A stretch of DNA of 64,000 nt from Syngnathus acus (GCF_901709675.1 NC_051095.1:26767956-26831955); one strand, 5' to 3'; positions 11,985 to 23,107 are shown, numbered from the stretch's first letter. The notes: a model not told the origin generated them from the sequence alone. Translations and numbers: made by a program.

Positions 11985-12208
11985 CTATATCAGCGCCGCC
12001 AGCGCAGACCCGAGTGTCTGTCTGTCCCGTGATGCTGCTTCGCTCATCAGTCCCTGAGAAACTGACTCGCTTAACAATTCGGAAATCCCGCAGAATTGTT
12101 TGTCCACCCCAGCCAGATCGCCGCTCCAGCGCCAGCTATTCCCATCTCCCCCCCCCACAATAAAGTCTCCGTCGCTACGCACTTGGCTGTACTGTCTGAT
12201 CCCTTACA
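11985..12208 (+). repeat. 5' LTR of the Gypsy element (truncated)
   Basis: It matches the right LTR from CTATATCAGCGCCGCC (16823 onward) to CCCTTACA. An AATAAAGTCTC poly(A) signal lies at about 12159. The first ~85 bases present in the right LTR are missing. Confidence 0.85.
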
Positions 12209-12228
12209 GTACAGACCGATCAACGCTA

Positions 12229-13203
12229 TGCAGCCAGCAAACGACGAGACGGCATTGAGCCGACTGGAGCGAGCCGAGACCGCCATCAACAGCCTGTCCG
12301 CCGACATCCGGAATCTGATCGAGGTTGGTCAACAACAACAGCTACAGCAGGAGGAGATGGCCCAAGCCCTCCAGAGACTGTCGGTGGCTGCGTCCCCGGC
12401 TGTCACGGCACCCCCTCACCGCCCGTCTGCCGAGGTCTGTCGTGGACATCCCGGAGCCCCGCTTCGGCAACATCGAGAAGTTTAACGGAGATCCCAAGCA
12501 CGTGAGGGCATTCGTGACTAACTGCCGTATAATGTTCAGCCTTCAGCCGTCACGTTTGCGTCGGAATCTGCCAAGGTCGGGTTCGTCCTAACCCACCTCA
12601 CGGGCGAGGCACGGCTGTGGGGTCTGGCCGAATACGAAAGGATGGCCCCGGCTTGCGATTCGTTCGACGCCTTCGCGGAGGAATTGCTCTGCCTATTCGA
12701 CCTGGGCTCCGCCGCCGAAGACGCCGCAGAGGAACTGCCGACACTGCGTCAAGGTAGCCGATCGGTCGCTGAGTACGCACTTAAGTTCCAGACGTTGGCC
12801 GGTAGCAACGGATGGAACACGCCGGCGCTCGTTAGCACATTCCTCAACGGCCTCGCTGAGTACATGAAAGACAAACTAGTTTCCTACGATCGCCCGCGAA
12901 CCCTGAAGGGCGCGATGGACTTGGCGGCCCGAGTAGACGGGCGGATCCGGACGCGGCGGCGCGATCGGGAGCGGAGGTCCCTGCGGAACCCGCGTGGGTG
13001 GTCACCTTCCTCCGTCTGCTGGGGAACCGCCAACCACACCACCCGCCGAGCCCATGGATCTGGGAAGGGCTCGAGTTCCCTCAGAGGAGCACCGTCGACG
13101 CCTCTCACTGGGCTTGTGTTTTTACTGTGGGGAGGGGGGTCATCGGGTGGCGGGGTGCCCGTTAAAAGGCCAGAGCTCACGTGGCGTCGGGGGATCCGCG
13201 TGA
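12229..13203 (+). pseudogene. Gypsy gag (frameshifted)
   Basis: A start codon at 12229, 20 bases after the LTR, opens MQPANDETALSRLERAET with a coiled-coil-like, Q-rich N-terminus. The protein then moves to a second frame (DIPEPRFGNIEKFNGDP, about 12450-12580) and a third (AKVGFVLTHLTGEARLWG and on to about 12970). The zinc knuckle CFYCGEGGHRVAGCPLKG (about 13119-13172) is in yet another frame. Gag would form the virus-like particle and bind the element RNA through this CCHC knuckle. Three or more frameshifts make it non-functional. Confidence 0.85.
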
Positions 13204-13239
13204 GCTCGACCAGCACCGGCTTTCCCAGTCCCAGCACGC

Positions 13240-15050
13240 TCACGCAACAGGCACGTGTCCAGCTTGCAGCGGGCGACCAGAACGTGGCAGCCTTGGTGGA
13301 TTCCGGGGCGGAGGGGAACATCATGGACATTAGCCTGGCACGTCAGTGGGGTATCGACTTCCTGCCTCTGAGCCTGTCCATTCCCGCACGTGCCATTGAT
13401 GGCCGTCTGATCGGCGAGGTGGCTTTTGTGACGGAACCAGTTAAGTTACTGCTCTCCGGCAATCACCACGAAACCATCCAGTTTTTTCTTCTTTCCCTCC
13501 CAGGACAGCAGCTCATACTGGGGCACCCTTGGTTGCGGCAGCACAACCCGGTGCTGGACTGGGAAGTGGGGGTTGTTCGGCAGTGGAGTGAACGCTGCCA
13601 TCGGGTGTGCCTGAAGGCGGCCACCAGCCCACTCGGGAGAGCCCCGCCCAGGTACAGTCCCGACATCTCCAATGTACCAGCATTGTATCACGAAGTCAAA
13701 GAGGTTTTTAGTAAAGCCAGGGCCACTTCTCTTTCTCCACACCGGTCCTACAATTGCGCCATCGATCTGTTGCCCGGCACCTTCCCTCCCAAGGGACGCG
13801 TCTACTCCCTGTCTGCTCCTGAGCGCCGTGCTATGGAGGAATACATCCGGGAGTCCCTGGCGGCCGATATCATACGGCCGTCCTCTTCACCTGCGGGAGC
13901 GGGGTTTTTCTTCGTGAAGAAGAAGGAGGGCACGCTCCGCCCGTGCGTCGACTACCGGGGAATAAACGAGATCACTGTAAAGAACCGATACCCTCTGCCT
14001 CTTCTTTCTTCCGCCTTCGAGAGCCTTCAGGGTGCCACCATCTTCACAAAGCTGGATCTTCGCAACGCCTCCCACCTGATCCGCATCTGGGAGGGAGACG
14101 AGTGGAAGACGGCTTTCAACACCCCAAGCGGACACTACGAGTACTTGGTGGTTCCGTTTCGGCTCACCAACGCCCCAGCGGTTTTCCAGTCCTTGATAAA
14201 TGACGTGTTACGAGACATGCTGGACAAATTCGTGTTCGTTTATTTGGACGACATCCTCATCTTCTCCCACTCGCTCCCTGAGCACATCAAGCATGTTCGG
14301 GTGGTGCTGCGCCGCCTCCTGGAGAATTCGCTCTACGTGAAGGCAGAGAAGTGCGAGTTCCACGCCTCCTCTGTCAAATTCCTCGGCTACGTGGTGCGTG
14401 AGGGATCCATTGAAATGGACCCTGGGAAAGTGCAAGCGGTCATGTCATGGCCTGTTCCCGAAACACGCAAGCGGCTGCAACAGTTCTTAGGATTCGCAAA
14501 CTTTTATCGCCGTTATATCCGTGGATACAGCACGGTGGACGCGCCCCTCACCACCCTTACCAGCCCCTCCTCCCCGTACAAATGGACGGAACGGGCAGAA
14601 CAGGCATTTCAGGAGCTTAAGAGGAGGTTCACATCCGCTCCCATCCTCCGAGTCCCCGATCCCGACAGACAGTTCGTGGTCGAGGTGGACGCCTCGAACG
14701 TGGGTGTCGGGGCGGTGTTGTCCAACGTAGCCGCCAAGACGATCGTCTCCACCCGTGCGCCTTTTTTTTTTGCCGCTTGTCAGCCTCAGAACGGAACTAT
14801 GACATCGGCAATCGGGAGCTCCTCGCCGTCAAGTTGGCCTTGGAGGCGTGGCGGCATTGGCTGGAGGGCGCCACCACTCCGTTCATTGTCTGGACCGACC
14901 ACCGCAACTTGGAGTATCTGAGATCGGCCAAGAGACTGAACGCGAGACAAGCACGGTGGGTTCCCGTAACGCGAAGGTGGACGCCCTGTCGCGTTTGTTT
15001 CCTGGTGGGGAGGAGGGACAGGGTCCGCCTCCCACTATCCTCCCAAGCTC
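13240..15050 (+). pseudogene. Gypsy pol: protease, reverse transcriptase, RNase H
   Basis: The main frame (12642-14921) contains the aspartic protease motif ALVDSGAEGNIMD (about 13290). The RT blocks follow: RPCVDYRGINEITVKNRYPL, TKLDLRNASHLIRI and the YLDD box in FVYLDDILIFSHSLPEH (about 14232-14282). The usual LDLRNAYH tyrosine is serine here. RNase H begins [16 protein letters not shown], shifts frame near 14760 at a poly-T run (14762-14771), and continues as [19 protein letters not shown] and [10 protein letters not shown] (to about 14960). A further shift follows. The enzyme would copy the element RNA into DNA. Confidence 0.9.
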
Positions 15051-15289
15051 GGTTCGGGTGGCGGCTCTTTCATGGGAGATTTTACTCTCGCTGCAGCTGC
15101 TGGAAATCAAAGCCAGGGGGCGCTTTGGTTGCGTTTGGGACCAAAATTCAGACCGTGGAAGCCGCATCACGCGATCAACCTGGCCCCAGCAACTGCCCGG
15201 AGGGTCGCCTGTTCGTCCCTGAAGGCCTGCGGTCATCCGTCCTGCAATGGGCGCACGACTCACGCCTGGCCTGTCATCCCGAGCTGCAC

Positions 15290-16632
15290 GCACGAGTTAC
15301 GTTGTGGCACAGCGTTTCTGCTGGCACACCTGGCAAGTGGACACCAGCGATTACGTCAAAGCCTGCTCGATTTGTAACCGCTGTAAGACGTCTACTCATC
15401 CTCCAGCCGGGCTGCTTCAACCCTTGCCGGTTCCCCAGCGTCCCTGGTCTCACCTGTCAATCGACTTTGTCACGGGCATCCCCCCCTCGGAGGGAAACAC
15501 GGTGGTCCTCACGGTGGTGGACCGTTTCAGCAAGATGACGCATTTCATCCCTCTGCCTAAGCTCCCATCTGCGAAGCAGACTGCGTCCATCATGATGCGG
15601 GAGGTGTTTCGTCACCACGGTCTCCCACAAGACATCGTGTCAGACCGAGGTCCACAATTCGCTTCCACCTTCTGGGCGGAGTTCTGCCGACTCCTCGGCG
15701 CTACGGCCAGCCTCTCCTCGGGGTTTCACCCTCAGTCCAATGGTCAAGCGGAGCGCCTGAACCAGGAACTGGGCAGGTCCCTCCGATGCATGGCCGCCGG
15801 GGACCAGCGCGGGTGGGTCCAACAGCTTCCCTGGGTAGAGTATGCTCACAACTCCCTCGGCCACGGGACTTTCGCCTTTCCACTGCGTCTTCGGGTACCA
15901 GCCACCCTTGTTCGCCCACCAGGAGCGTAGTGCGGCGTGCCTGTCGGCCCAGGCTTGTGTCCGCCGTTGTCATCGAGCCTGGGCAGGGGCCCGGATCACT
16001 CTTCTCCACTCTGTTTCAGGCTATGCCCACCAGGCGAACAAGCGCCGTACGCCGGCTCCGGAGTACAGAGTGGGGCAGCGTGTGTGGCTCTCGACGCGGG
16101 ATTTGCCGCTGCGAGCGGGATCCCGCAAGCTGGCGCCCCGCTTTATTGGACCGTTCCCTATTCAGAAGGTGATTGGCCCGTCCGCCGTCCGTCTTCTCCT
16201 TCCAGAGTCCATGAAGGTTCACCCCATGTTCCACGTGTCCCGTGTGCGGCCCATCTTTGAGAGCGCGTTGGCACCGGCGCCCGTTCCGCCGCCGCCCGTT
16301 CCGCCGCCGGGGGTCCGGCTTACGCTGTCCGCTCCTTGCTCCGATCGCGGCGACGCGGTCGTGGCCTCCAATACCTCGTGGATTGGGAGGGTTATGACAA
16401 CGCGCACCGCTCCTGGGTTCCGAGCCGCTGGATACTCGACCGTTCGCTCATCACGGAGTTCCATCGGTGTCATCCGGACCAACCGGGTCCTCGGCGCGGG
16501 CGCCCGAGGAGGGACGAGGGGACCAGGGGTGAGGGTCCGGGGAGGTCTTGTCCGCCGGTACCGGGGCCTTCTGCTCCCGCGTCCGTCGATCCTGCTTCCG
16601 GCAAGGAGTCGGACGTTTCAGCGGAGTGCTGA
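15290..16632 (+). pseudogene. Gypsy integrase with C-terminal chromodomain (frameshifted)
   Basis: The first frame (to 15930) has an integrase zinc-finger part (CSICNRCK) and the catalytic core [18 protein letters not shown] (first Asp), [10 protein letters not shown] (second Asp) and [16 protein letters not shown] (Glu). It then shifts near 15870 to a second frame ([15 protein letters not shown] through [13 protein letters not shown]). The chromodomain lies in a third frame at about 16349-16470, as [19 protein letters not shown]. In chromoviruses this domain is thought to direct integration to heterochromatin. All three catalytic residues remain, but the frameshifts disable the protein. Confidence 0.88.
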
Positions 16633-16737
16633 CCCCCCCGCCTGGTGGTCCGGTGGATTGCCTTCCTCTTTTTTTTTTTTTTTTGTTTGTTTTGGTTCCT
16701 GGGGACGTCGGGAGCTGTCCCTTGTGGGGGGCGGTTC

Positions 16738-17046
16738 TGTCACGTGCTGGCGCCACCTGCGACACGACCACGCCCCCCCTGTCAGTGGAATCGCCGCCGC
16801 CTGCCACGGGCTCATGGACAGCGCTATATCAGCGCCGCCAGCGCAGACCCGAGTGTCAGTCTGTCCCGTGATGCTGCTTCGCTGATCAGTCCCTGAGAAA
16901 CTGACTCGCCTAACAATTCGGAAATCTCGCAGAATTGCTTGTCCACCCCAGCCAGATCGCCGCTCCAGCGCCAGGTATTCCCATCTTCCCCCCCACAATA
17001 AAGTCTCTGTCGCTACGCACTTGGCTTTACTGTCTGATCCCTTACG
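16738..17046 (+). repeat. 3' LTR of the Gypsy element
   Basis: It begins TGTCACGTGCTGGCGCC and ends CCCTTACG, where CA is expected. It contains AATAAAGTCTCTGTC at about 16996. Related LTR starts occur at 57606-57690, and the same PPT/LTR junction in reverse at 30050-30100. Confidence 0.88.
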
Positions 17047-17079
17047 GTCCCTGCCTACAGATCAGTGTGACTTCTGCTG

Positions 17080-17232
17080 TTGCCTGTGCGAGACCAGTAC
17101 ATATATGCGTCGTCACAAATTTACACGATAAATCAGGTGTGTTCGGACCTCCGCAGTGGAGGCTCTGCCGAACCCCTGAGACCGACTCACCGAACCCTTA
17201 GGGTTTGATCGAACCGAAGTTAACAACCACTG
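17080..17232. mobile_element. hAT-type element fragment (right terminus)
   Basis: The end reads GTTAACAACCACTG, preceded by AACCCTTAGGGTTTGATCG. This is the reverse of the common hAT start CAGTGGTTNTTAAC followed by a GGTTCGATC segment. The left end is not found. Confidence 0.5.
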
Positions 17233-17422
17233 TATTAGATTTTAAGTTCTACCTTTAATTATGTAAGTTAGTTCAAACTCATTGCTTGGTTATCTGCCCT
17301 TTGGTTTATGGTATAAAGAGCAGGGAGGGGCCTTTTTATAGTATGGTATACTCTGGTTGGGAAAGTTCATTTTCTATAAGAACGAGGTCAATTCACAAAA
17401 TTTAAAATGAGCTTGAAAAGTT

Positions 17423-17625
17423 GAGGCACAGTGGGGCGTCCGCCTCACAGTTAAGAGGGTTCGATTCCACCTCCGGCCTTGTGTGGAGTTTGCATCTTTT
17501 CCCCGTGCCCACGCGGGTTTTCTCCGGTTTCCTCCCACATCCCAAAAACATGCTTGATAGGCCAACTGAGCACTCCAAAATTGCCCCTAGGTGTGCGTGC
17601 GAGTGCAAATGGTTGTTCGTCTCTG
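17423..17625 (+). mobile_element. tRNA-derived SINE (V-SINE/Mermaid-like)
   Basis: A tRNA-like head includes a B-box-like GGTTCGATTCC (17458-17468). It is followed by the fish SINE body with GTGTGGAGTTTGCAT, CACGCGGGTTTTCTCCGG, TTTCCTCCCACATCCCAAAA and AATTGCCCCTAGGTGTG. It is truncated at both ends relative to full copies known in fish. It depends on LINE enzymes for movement. Confidence 0.65.
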
Positions 17626-17920
17626 TAGATTATATAAGGCAGTTCTATTGTTCAGACAAATGAAAAATGTTTAGATGTTACATGGAATCCTTGAATGAAA
17701 ATGAACTGTCCTTCAAAACCATTTGTCCCGCAGCTGGGGGAAAGAAGCAGACGCCGAAGGATTGCATTGCTTGCCTCCACTTGCCTAGTGTCTCTAGCCA
17801 CCTGCTCTTGAGTTTCAAATTCCACTATAGTATAATTAATGTGCTTACATATGTTGTGCTTTCCCCCTGTCTTTATAGTCACCATAAGTACATTTGCTCC
17901 TAGGTGAAATTATTTTAAAA
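17626..17920. other. No gene recognised
   Basis: Short frames on both strands (for example 17667-17903) have no motif and no splice context that fits the host gene. Confidence 0.4.
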
Positions 17921-17991
17921 CCTGAGGTAAATAATGAGCGACAAAAGGAACGCAAGTTCCGTTCCTTTTGTCGATCATTATTTACCTCAGG
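17921..17991. repeat. Near-perfect hairpin, ~32-bp arms
   Basis: CCTGAGGTAAATAATGA at the left is mirrored by TCATTATTTACCTCAGG at the right. The complementary arms continue through CGACAAAAGGAAC / GTTCCTTTTGTCG with a loop of about 6 bases. Its right arm is also the start of the tandem duplication that follows. Confidence 0.85.
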
Positions 17992-18186
17992 TCTTACTCC
18001 TCAGCTTTTGTGTGCACTTTTTGTTCCCTTTTTCTCATCTTCGTGCTCTTTTAGTTAATAAAACATTTTTTGTACTACTTGCCTTCCTTTTGTCGATCAT
18101 TATTTACCTCAGGTTTTACTCCTCAGCTTTGTGTGCACTTTTTGTTCCCTTTTTCTCATCTTTGTGCTCTTTTAGTTAATAACTTT
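17959..18186. repeat. ~115-bp direct duplication
   Basis: The block starting CCTTTTGTCGATCATTATTT, through TTTGTTCCCTTTTTCTCATC and CTCTTTTAGTTAATAA, occurs at 17963-18065 and again at 18085-18184 with a few differences. Only one copy has the left hairpin arm. Confidence 0.8.
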
Positions 18187-18594
18187 TTTGTAATTGATCC
18201 AAGTCTGCTCTGGGATTTTGTTACCTGATTCTTTTCACAATCCTAACAAAGATGAGTCTAATCTTTCTTTTGGTAGGTTCTTTGATCATGTCACTGTACA
18301 ACACAATATTCTGTGGTCCTTGAAAGATCAGTGAAAATCATTCAAAACGGCTAGCAAGATGGAGATGGCTGCTCAGAAAATGGCATACAGCAAAAGAGTT
18401 AACAAACATACTGAACATTGGTTTATCAATTCCCCAACAACAACCACAGAGCTGCAGTTACTGCGAAAATTGTATCTTATCCCACAAATCTTTGTTTTCA
18501 TCATTTCATCATCTCTGTTGGTATTCCATGGTCCCTCTTAGTCCTGGTAACCTGAGGCAAACGGTATTTATTACATTTCTTGACAAATTAATCC
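18187..18594. other. No gene recognised
   Basis: A 60-codon frame at 18359-18541 lacks any motif. It is AT-rich intergenic or intronic sequence. Confidence 0.4.
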
Positions 18595-19239
18595 TGCCGA
18601 CAGGATCACCACCTTATCGCGGTGGGGCACTTTGTGTGACTCCGTGACCCCTAGAGCTATGTCGGCTGAAGTCTTGTACTCCTGGTAGGGTTACCCATGC
18701 CGAACTGGTCAAAGGGTATAGTCCAGACTAAGAGTGATCCCAAAGACCTCAACGGTGGAGCAGGTAGAAGTTGGTAGCAGTGAAAAGCACCACAATGGCT
18801 GTAAAAGCAGACGAAGGCTAAGGGAACACACCCTGACAGAAAAGCAAGCTGGTGGCGGCACGCTTTGAGGCGGTTTCCCAAAAACCTGGATTTCAGCAGC
18901 TTCCTGCAGTTGTAAGAAGATGCCGGTCGTCTAGGAACTCCCTTGCCACTGGAACCATCTCCTTACAAGGCAGTGGCGTTGGGGAAAGCGCACCCCTCAA
19001 GCCACCCTAAAAACCATCTTGGTGCAGATATCTCTCTTTACCTGAGTCTCCAACCTCAAAAGTCTGGTGGCGATGGAGCGTCCAGTAACGGGGGCAGGTT
19101 TGAATGAGCTGGAAGCCCTTAGCTGGAACTCTGCACACCAGCGGCACAGGACAATGGTCGTTAGCAGCTGGGATTGAGTGGCAACTGTTTCCAGTAGACT
19201 CCTGTGCGTCTGAGCAGCCCTTTTTAGGGACCGCACTGC

Positions 19240-19527
19240 CAGAGGCGTAGCCAAGCCGGGCGAGCCGGGGCGGTGCCCCGGTTAGGACTCCCTGCGCCCC
19301 GGTTGAAAAAAATCGAGCTTTTTCGATTCTTCATTTTCATGCCGTTTTTTTCTTTCGGTCTTGCGCGAATGTGCTTGCGCTATTCTATGTGCGCGATGTT
19401 ATCCATTCACCGTTTGCCTCCCGGACCCGGATGTTGTTTTAGCGATCAGCGAACGGCGTGGGTGATGTTCGATTTTCTTTCCTGTGGGCGTGCGCCCCTA
19501 CTGGAAAAATTCCTGGCTACGCCTCTG
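19240..19527. mobile_element. hAT MITE, 288 bp, perfect target duplication
   Basis: The ends read CAGAGGCGTAGCCAAG and CCTGGCTACGCCTCTG. The octamer CGCACTGC flanks it on both sides (19232-19239 and 19528-19535). It has no coding capacity. It interrupts the 5' region of the decayed LINE, so it is younger than that LINE. Confidence 0.88.
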
Positions 19528-19649
19528 CGCACTGCTCACCCCAATTGGGGAAAGGCCTAGAAAAGGTGGCGTAAAGGTTGCCCACTCAGCACAGTACCCG
19601 GACAGGAAACCGCACCTGTCGGGACATTTCACTACGCGGTCGAAAAACA

Positions 19650-21021
19650 AAAATAATACCATTTAGTATTGCAGCATGGAACATAAGGACACTCCTAGAT
19701 GCCAGTCCGGACAGACTACAACGCAGAACAGCACTCGTTGCCAGCAAGCTAAAGCAATACAATGTGGATGTGGCAGCACTCAGTGAGACCCGACTCCTCG
19801 AGGAAGGCTGACTCAATGAAATAGGAGAGGGTTATACATTCTTTTGGAAAGGATACCCCATGGGTGGACCACACCTTCATGGAGTTGGTTTTGCAATCAA
19901 GAACAGCCTCCTGCTCAAGCTCACAGAATCACCAGTGGGTGTCAGTGAAAGGCTCATGACTCTTCGCATCCCCCTTGCAAAATGCCGACAAGTGTCTATG
20001 CACCAACTTTGCCATCCAATGGCTTCTCAGTCTCTGTGCGGAACACAACCTTACCATCACAAACACCATCTTCCAACAAAAGAACAAGTACAAGGCATCC
20101 TGGATGCATCCCAGGTCCAAACACTGGCACCTGATGAATTACGTGATCGTGAGGCGAGCTGACCTCAAAGACGTGCTTATTACAAGAACTATGCGGGGGG
20201 CAGACTGTTGGCCCGACCACCGCATGACTCTGACAAAGGTCAGAATGCATGTCCGGTCCCTAGCACGTCATGGCGGCCCAAAGAGGAAAGCACCTAACTG
20301 CGCCAGACTGTCCAGCAGCGACACCCGTGACAATTTCCGTCGCTCCCTAGCTGAGAAGCTGGCAGACATTGAGCCGCTGATCATCTCAGAGTCTGGGATG
20401 TATGAGAAGTGGACCTCTCTAGCCACCACCCTCTTTGACACTTCAGCCCAAGCCATTGGCTTCAAAACCAAGAAACACCAGGACTGGTTTGACCAGAATG
20501 CTGGAGAGATCTCCACTCACCTGGACAAAATGCACAAGGCACATAGAGCCATCCTGAACAACCCACAATCCCAATTCCATAAAAAGCAATGGCAAGCCCT
20601 TCGTTCTGAGGCCAGAACTACTCTCAGAAAACTGCAAAATGAGTGGTGGATCTCAAAGGCTAATGAAATACAGTTTCACAACTATAGAAATGATATGCAC
20701 AGTTATGATGCAGTGAAGACCATCTACGGCCCCAGAAACTGCTCCTTGGAACCTGTTAGATCTGCTGATGGAACATCTCTAATCAAGGATCAAGCTATGA
20801 TAGTGGAGCGGTGGGCTGAGCATTTTAACACCGTGCTGAACCAGCCCACCCCAGTGGACCCAACTGTCCTTCCAGAGCTCCCCGAACATCCTAGCCTACC
20901 AGATTTTGACCTCCCCCCAACCTTCAAGGAAATCCTGCACGCAGTCAAAACCCTGAAAAACAACAAATCCCCTGACGATCAACACCCAGAAGACAGAGGT
21001 ACCTTGTCAGTCCAGTGCTGA
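19650..21021 (+). pseudogene. LINE endonuclease remnant and RT N-terminal region
   Basis: Endonuclease motifs are split over frames: NIRTLLDASPDRLQ and VAALSETRLLEEG (19680-19810), HGVGFAIKN (about 19880), then NLTITNTIFQQKNKYKASW (about 20050). A long frame (19975-21021) continues through the linker typical of these LINEs: FRRSLAEKLADIEPLI, RAILNNPQSQFHKKQW, RSADGTSLIKDQAMIVERW, AEHFNTVLNQP and VKTLKNNKSP. It then stops where RT domain 1 should begin. The centre of the endonuclease (GDFN-type motif) is missing. It is non-functional. Confidence 0.75.
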
Positions 21022-21057
21022 CCTCTTCCAAAACCCAACAATAACTTTCACAGCAGC

Positions 21058-21680
21058 AGGGCAATAGCTGCTCACGGTGCCCACCTTCAAATACCTGGGG
21101 AGCATAATGTCTGACACCTGCTCAATGGATGACAAGATCCAAAACTGCCTCAAGCAAGCATCAGCATCTTTTGGTCGCCTAAGGACATGGAAGGACAAAG
21201 TGCCGCACACAGAAGTGCTGGAGAGGGGGAGCAGCCATAGCATGGAGTCCATCCTGGCCCAACGTCAACTCAGGTAGATGGGGCACGTCATCCAAATGCC
21301 CAGCCATACACTTCCACGCAGAATCCTCTATGGTCAGTAACACCTGGGCCAACGCAGTGCTGGTGGGCAGATGAAGCGGTTCAAAGATCAAATGAAGACC
21401 ACCCTGAAGTGATGCCAGATCAACCCCTCTTCACTGGAGGAACTCGCTTCCTGCCGAGACCTCTGGCGCTCCCACTCCTCACAGAGAGTGGATCATATGG
21501 AGGAACAGCGCACACAACATCGTGCAGCAAAGCGTGCGAAGAGGGTTAGGGTTACCCAAGCCAAGCCAAGCCACCAAGCGACCCCTGCTCCCCCCAGCAC
21601 CTCCTTCACATGCCCGGTCTGTAACCGCACCTGTGGATCCAGGATCTGACTATTCAAACATCAGCAGACTCACAAATAAT
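21058..21680 (+). pseudogene. LINE C-terminal region with stop-bearing C2H2 finger
   Basis: After the deletion, the text resumes with TFKYLGSIMSDTCSMDDKI (21080-21140), followed in other frames by a GHVIQMPSHTLPRRILYGQ segment and a RFKDQMKTTLK segment. Near 21618 a finger FTCPVCNRTCGSRI is followed by a stop and then LFKHQQTHK, giving C-x2-C...H-x3-H with the stop inside. In the intact family such a finger probably helps bind nucleic acid. Confidence 0.7.
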
Positions 21681-21955
21681 CAAATCGATGGACAACCATA
21701 AGCAAGCAAGCAAGCTCTCAACGGTATTTATTACCGTATTTTTTCATAGTTTGGGTGGGTGGCGACTTATACTGAGGAGCGACTTACTATATGTGAATTT
21801 TTTCACAAATTTTCAAAATTAAAAAAAAAAAAAAAAAGTGAAACCGCGATCAACGAACCCCGATGTAGCAAGAGATTACAGTAATTTGAATTTCAAGTGA
21901 CGTCAGCAGCGCGCCGCGGCGGTTGTTCACATAAAGGACAAAGATTCGATCACTG

Positions 21956-22063
21956 GATGACGAAGATGACGAAGGGCCCCACGTACTACCGGCATCATTC
22001 ACGGCTTTGTTTGTAAGTGACACGGAGGACAAAGAGTTTGAAGGATTTAATGATTTGGAGTGA
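21956..22063 (+). pseudogene. Acidic C-terminal tail of a pogo-like transposase
   Basis: A 35-residue frame reads DDEDDEGPHVLP, then FTALFVSDTEDKEF, then EGFNDLE and stop. The same tail form (AALF..DEEFDGFNDLE-stop) is detectable in degenerate repeats at about 22450, 22620, 27190, 27390 and, reversed, in 56250-56700. The 50181-52235 element has the related QLFNSDTEEEEFYGF. Acidic tails ending this way are typical of Tigger/pogo proteins. The rest of the protein is absent here. Confidence 0.6.
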
Positions 22064-22108
22064 CGCAAAAGGTTTGAAAAACTATTATGTAAAAGCTAAT
22101 GGCTATTA

Positions 22109-22281
22109 TGGCTTTTACGCACGCCCAGTCCTACTCTACGGAGCTCTCTTTCACCTCCGTGGATGGAAGTCGGGGGCCGGCGCTCGGCCGGGTGGCTGTC
22201 CGGGGACGGTGGATGGGGCTCTGTCATGGCTTTTACGCACGCCCGGTCCTATTCTATGTATCTCTCTTCCACTTCCGTGGC
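22109..22281. repeat. ~115-bp-spaced direct repeat inside the pogo-like element
   Basis: A block starting ATGGCTTTTACGCACGCCC, through TCTCTCTTTCACCTCCGTGG, is present at about 22109-22165 and again at 22226-22281. It has no coding meaning that I can see. Confidence 0.65.
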
Positions 22282-23107
22282 TAGAAGTCCACGCCGCCAC
22301 ACGCCTGGAAGTTTGTTTTGTTAAAGAGCCGTTTACCAAACCCACGTCTTTCCTTGTACTTTGTTAAGGCTACAATATAGTTATATAGTAGATCTGTGGA
22401 ATAACGACGAGGTTGACGTCAGGGCTCACGCGCGGCGTTGTTGACACAGGACGAGGAATTTGATCGATGGATTTAATGATTTAGAGTGCACAGATGGTTT
22501 GATAATATTATTGCTTATATAATAGTTATTTGATTTCTAATTTATACATCGTTATATGGGCCTGTGGAATATTTTGAAGTGCAAGCGCCGTCAGCGGCGC
22601 GCACACATTGTTGACAAAGGACGATCGATGGATTTAATGAATTAGAGTGACACAGGTGATTTTATAAACGTGTTATTTATGTAATAGTTTTTTTTAAATA
22701 ACTGAATGTTACGTCAGGGCCGTTCTCAGCTCTTCGTTTGTGTTTATGTCACGTTAGCATACCTATCGTTTAGCCCAGGGGTGGGCAAACTACGGCCCGC
22801 GGGCCACATCCGGCCCACGGGACCGTTTAATCCGGCCCGCCAACCCTGAACAAATTGTATTATTAAACATTTTTTTGGGTCATTTTGCCTGCAATGACTG
22901 CGTTTCCCCAGTAGATGGGGAACCACTCGCCTGCGCATTTACTACCGGAAGCCGTGTCAGAAAGCTCGGTGCACACTCACAAGTGCGTGTACGTACTCAG
23001 TAGTACGGACATGGCGCACTCGCGCTCTATTTGTATCAGTCCCGAATTTAGAGCGTGGGCTGTGACGACAGCATTCTTGTAATTCGCGCGCTGAGCTTTC
23101 AGATACA

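Larger units (their letters stand above)
11985..17046 (+). mobile_element. Sushi-like chromodomain Ty3/Gypsy retrotransposon
   Basis: This LTR retrotransposon has gag, protease, RT, RNase H, integrase and a C-terminal chromodomain, the arrangement of vertebrate chromoviruses (sushi type). The left LTR is truncated at its 5' side (11985-12208) and the right LTR is complete (16738-17046). A purine-rich tract (GTGGGGGGCGG, about 16724-16734) precedes the right LTR. Gag and pol carry at least five frameshifts, so it is inactive. Its 5' truncation lies about 60 bp from the Rex3 tail. No target duplication can be recovered. Confidence 0.9.
18595..21717 (+). mobile_element. Decayed LINE with C-terminal C2H2 finger
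   Basis: The 5' leader GATCACCACCTTATCGCGGTG resembles those of other fish LINEs. Endonuclease remains appear from about 19660, RT N-terminal sequence to about 21000, the LINE 3' ORF end with a zinc finger at about 21618-21690, and an AAGC repeat tail (21700-21717). The RT catalytic core is deleted around 21003-21060. A 288-bp hAT MITE sits within it. The family was not assigned with certainty: it is an endonuclease-bearing LINE of a type known, from memory, in snakes and flatworms with the same finger tail. Confidence 0.75.

Noticed and set aside
17440-17480. tRNA-like promoter boxes (also at 27990-28050)
   Set aside because: They belong to SINE heads, are degenerate and do not fold into a complete tRNA by eye.
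18359-18541. 60-codon frame with a hydrophobic C-terminus
   Set aside because: No homology recognised, no splice sites or poly(A) context, and its length is within chance expectation.
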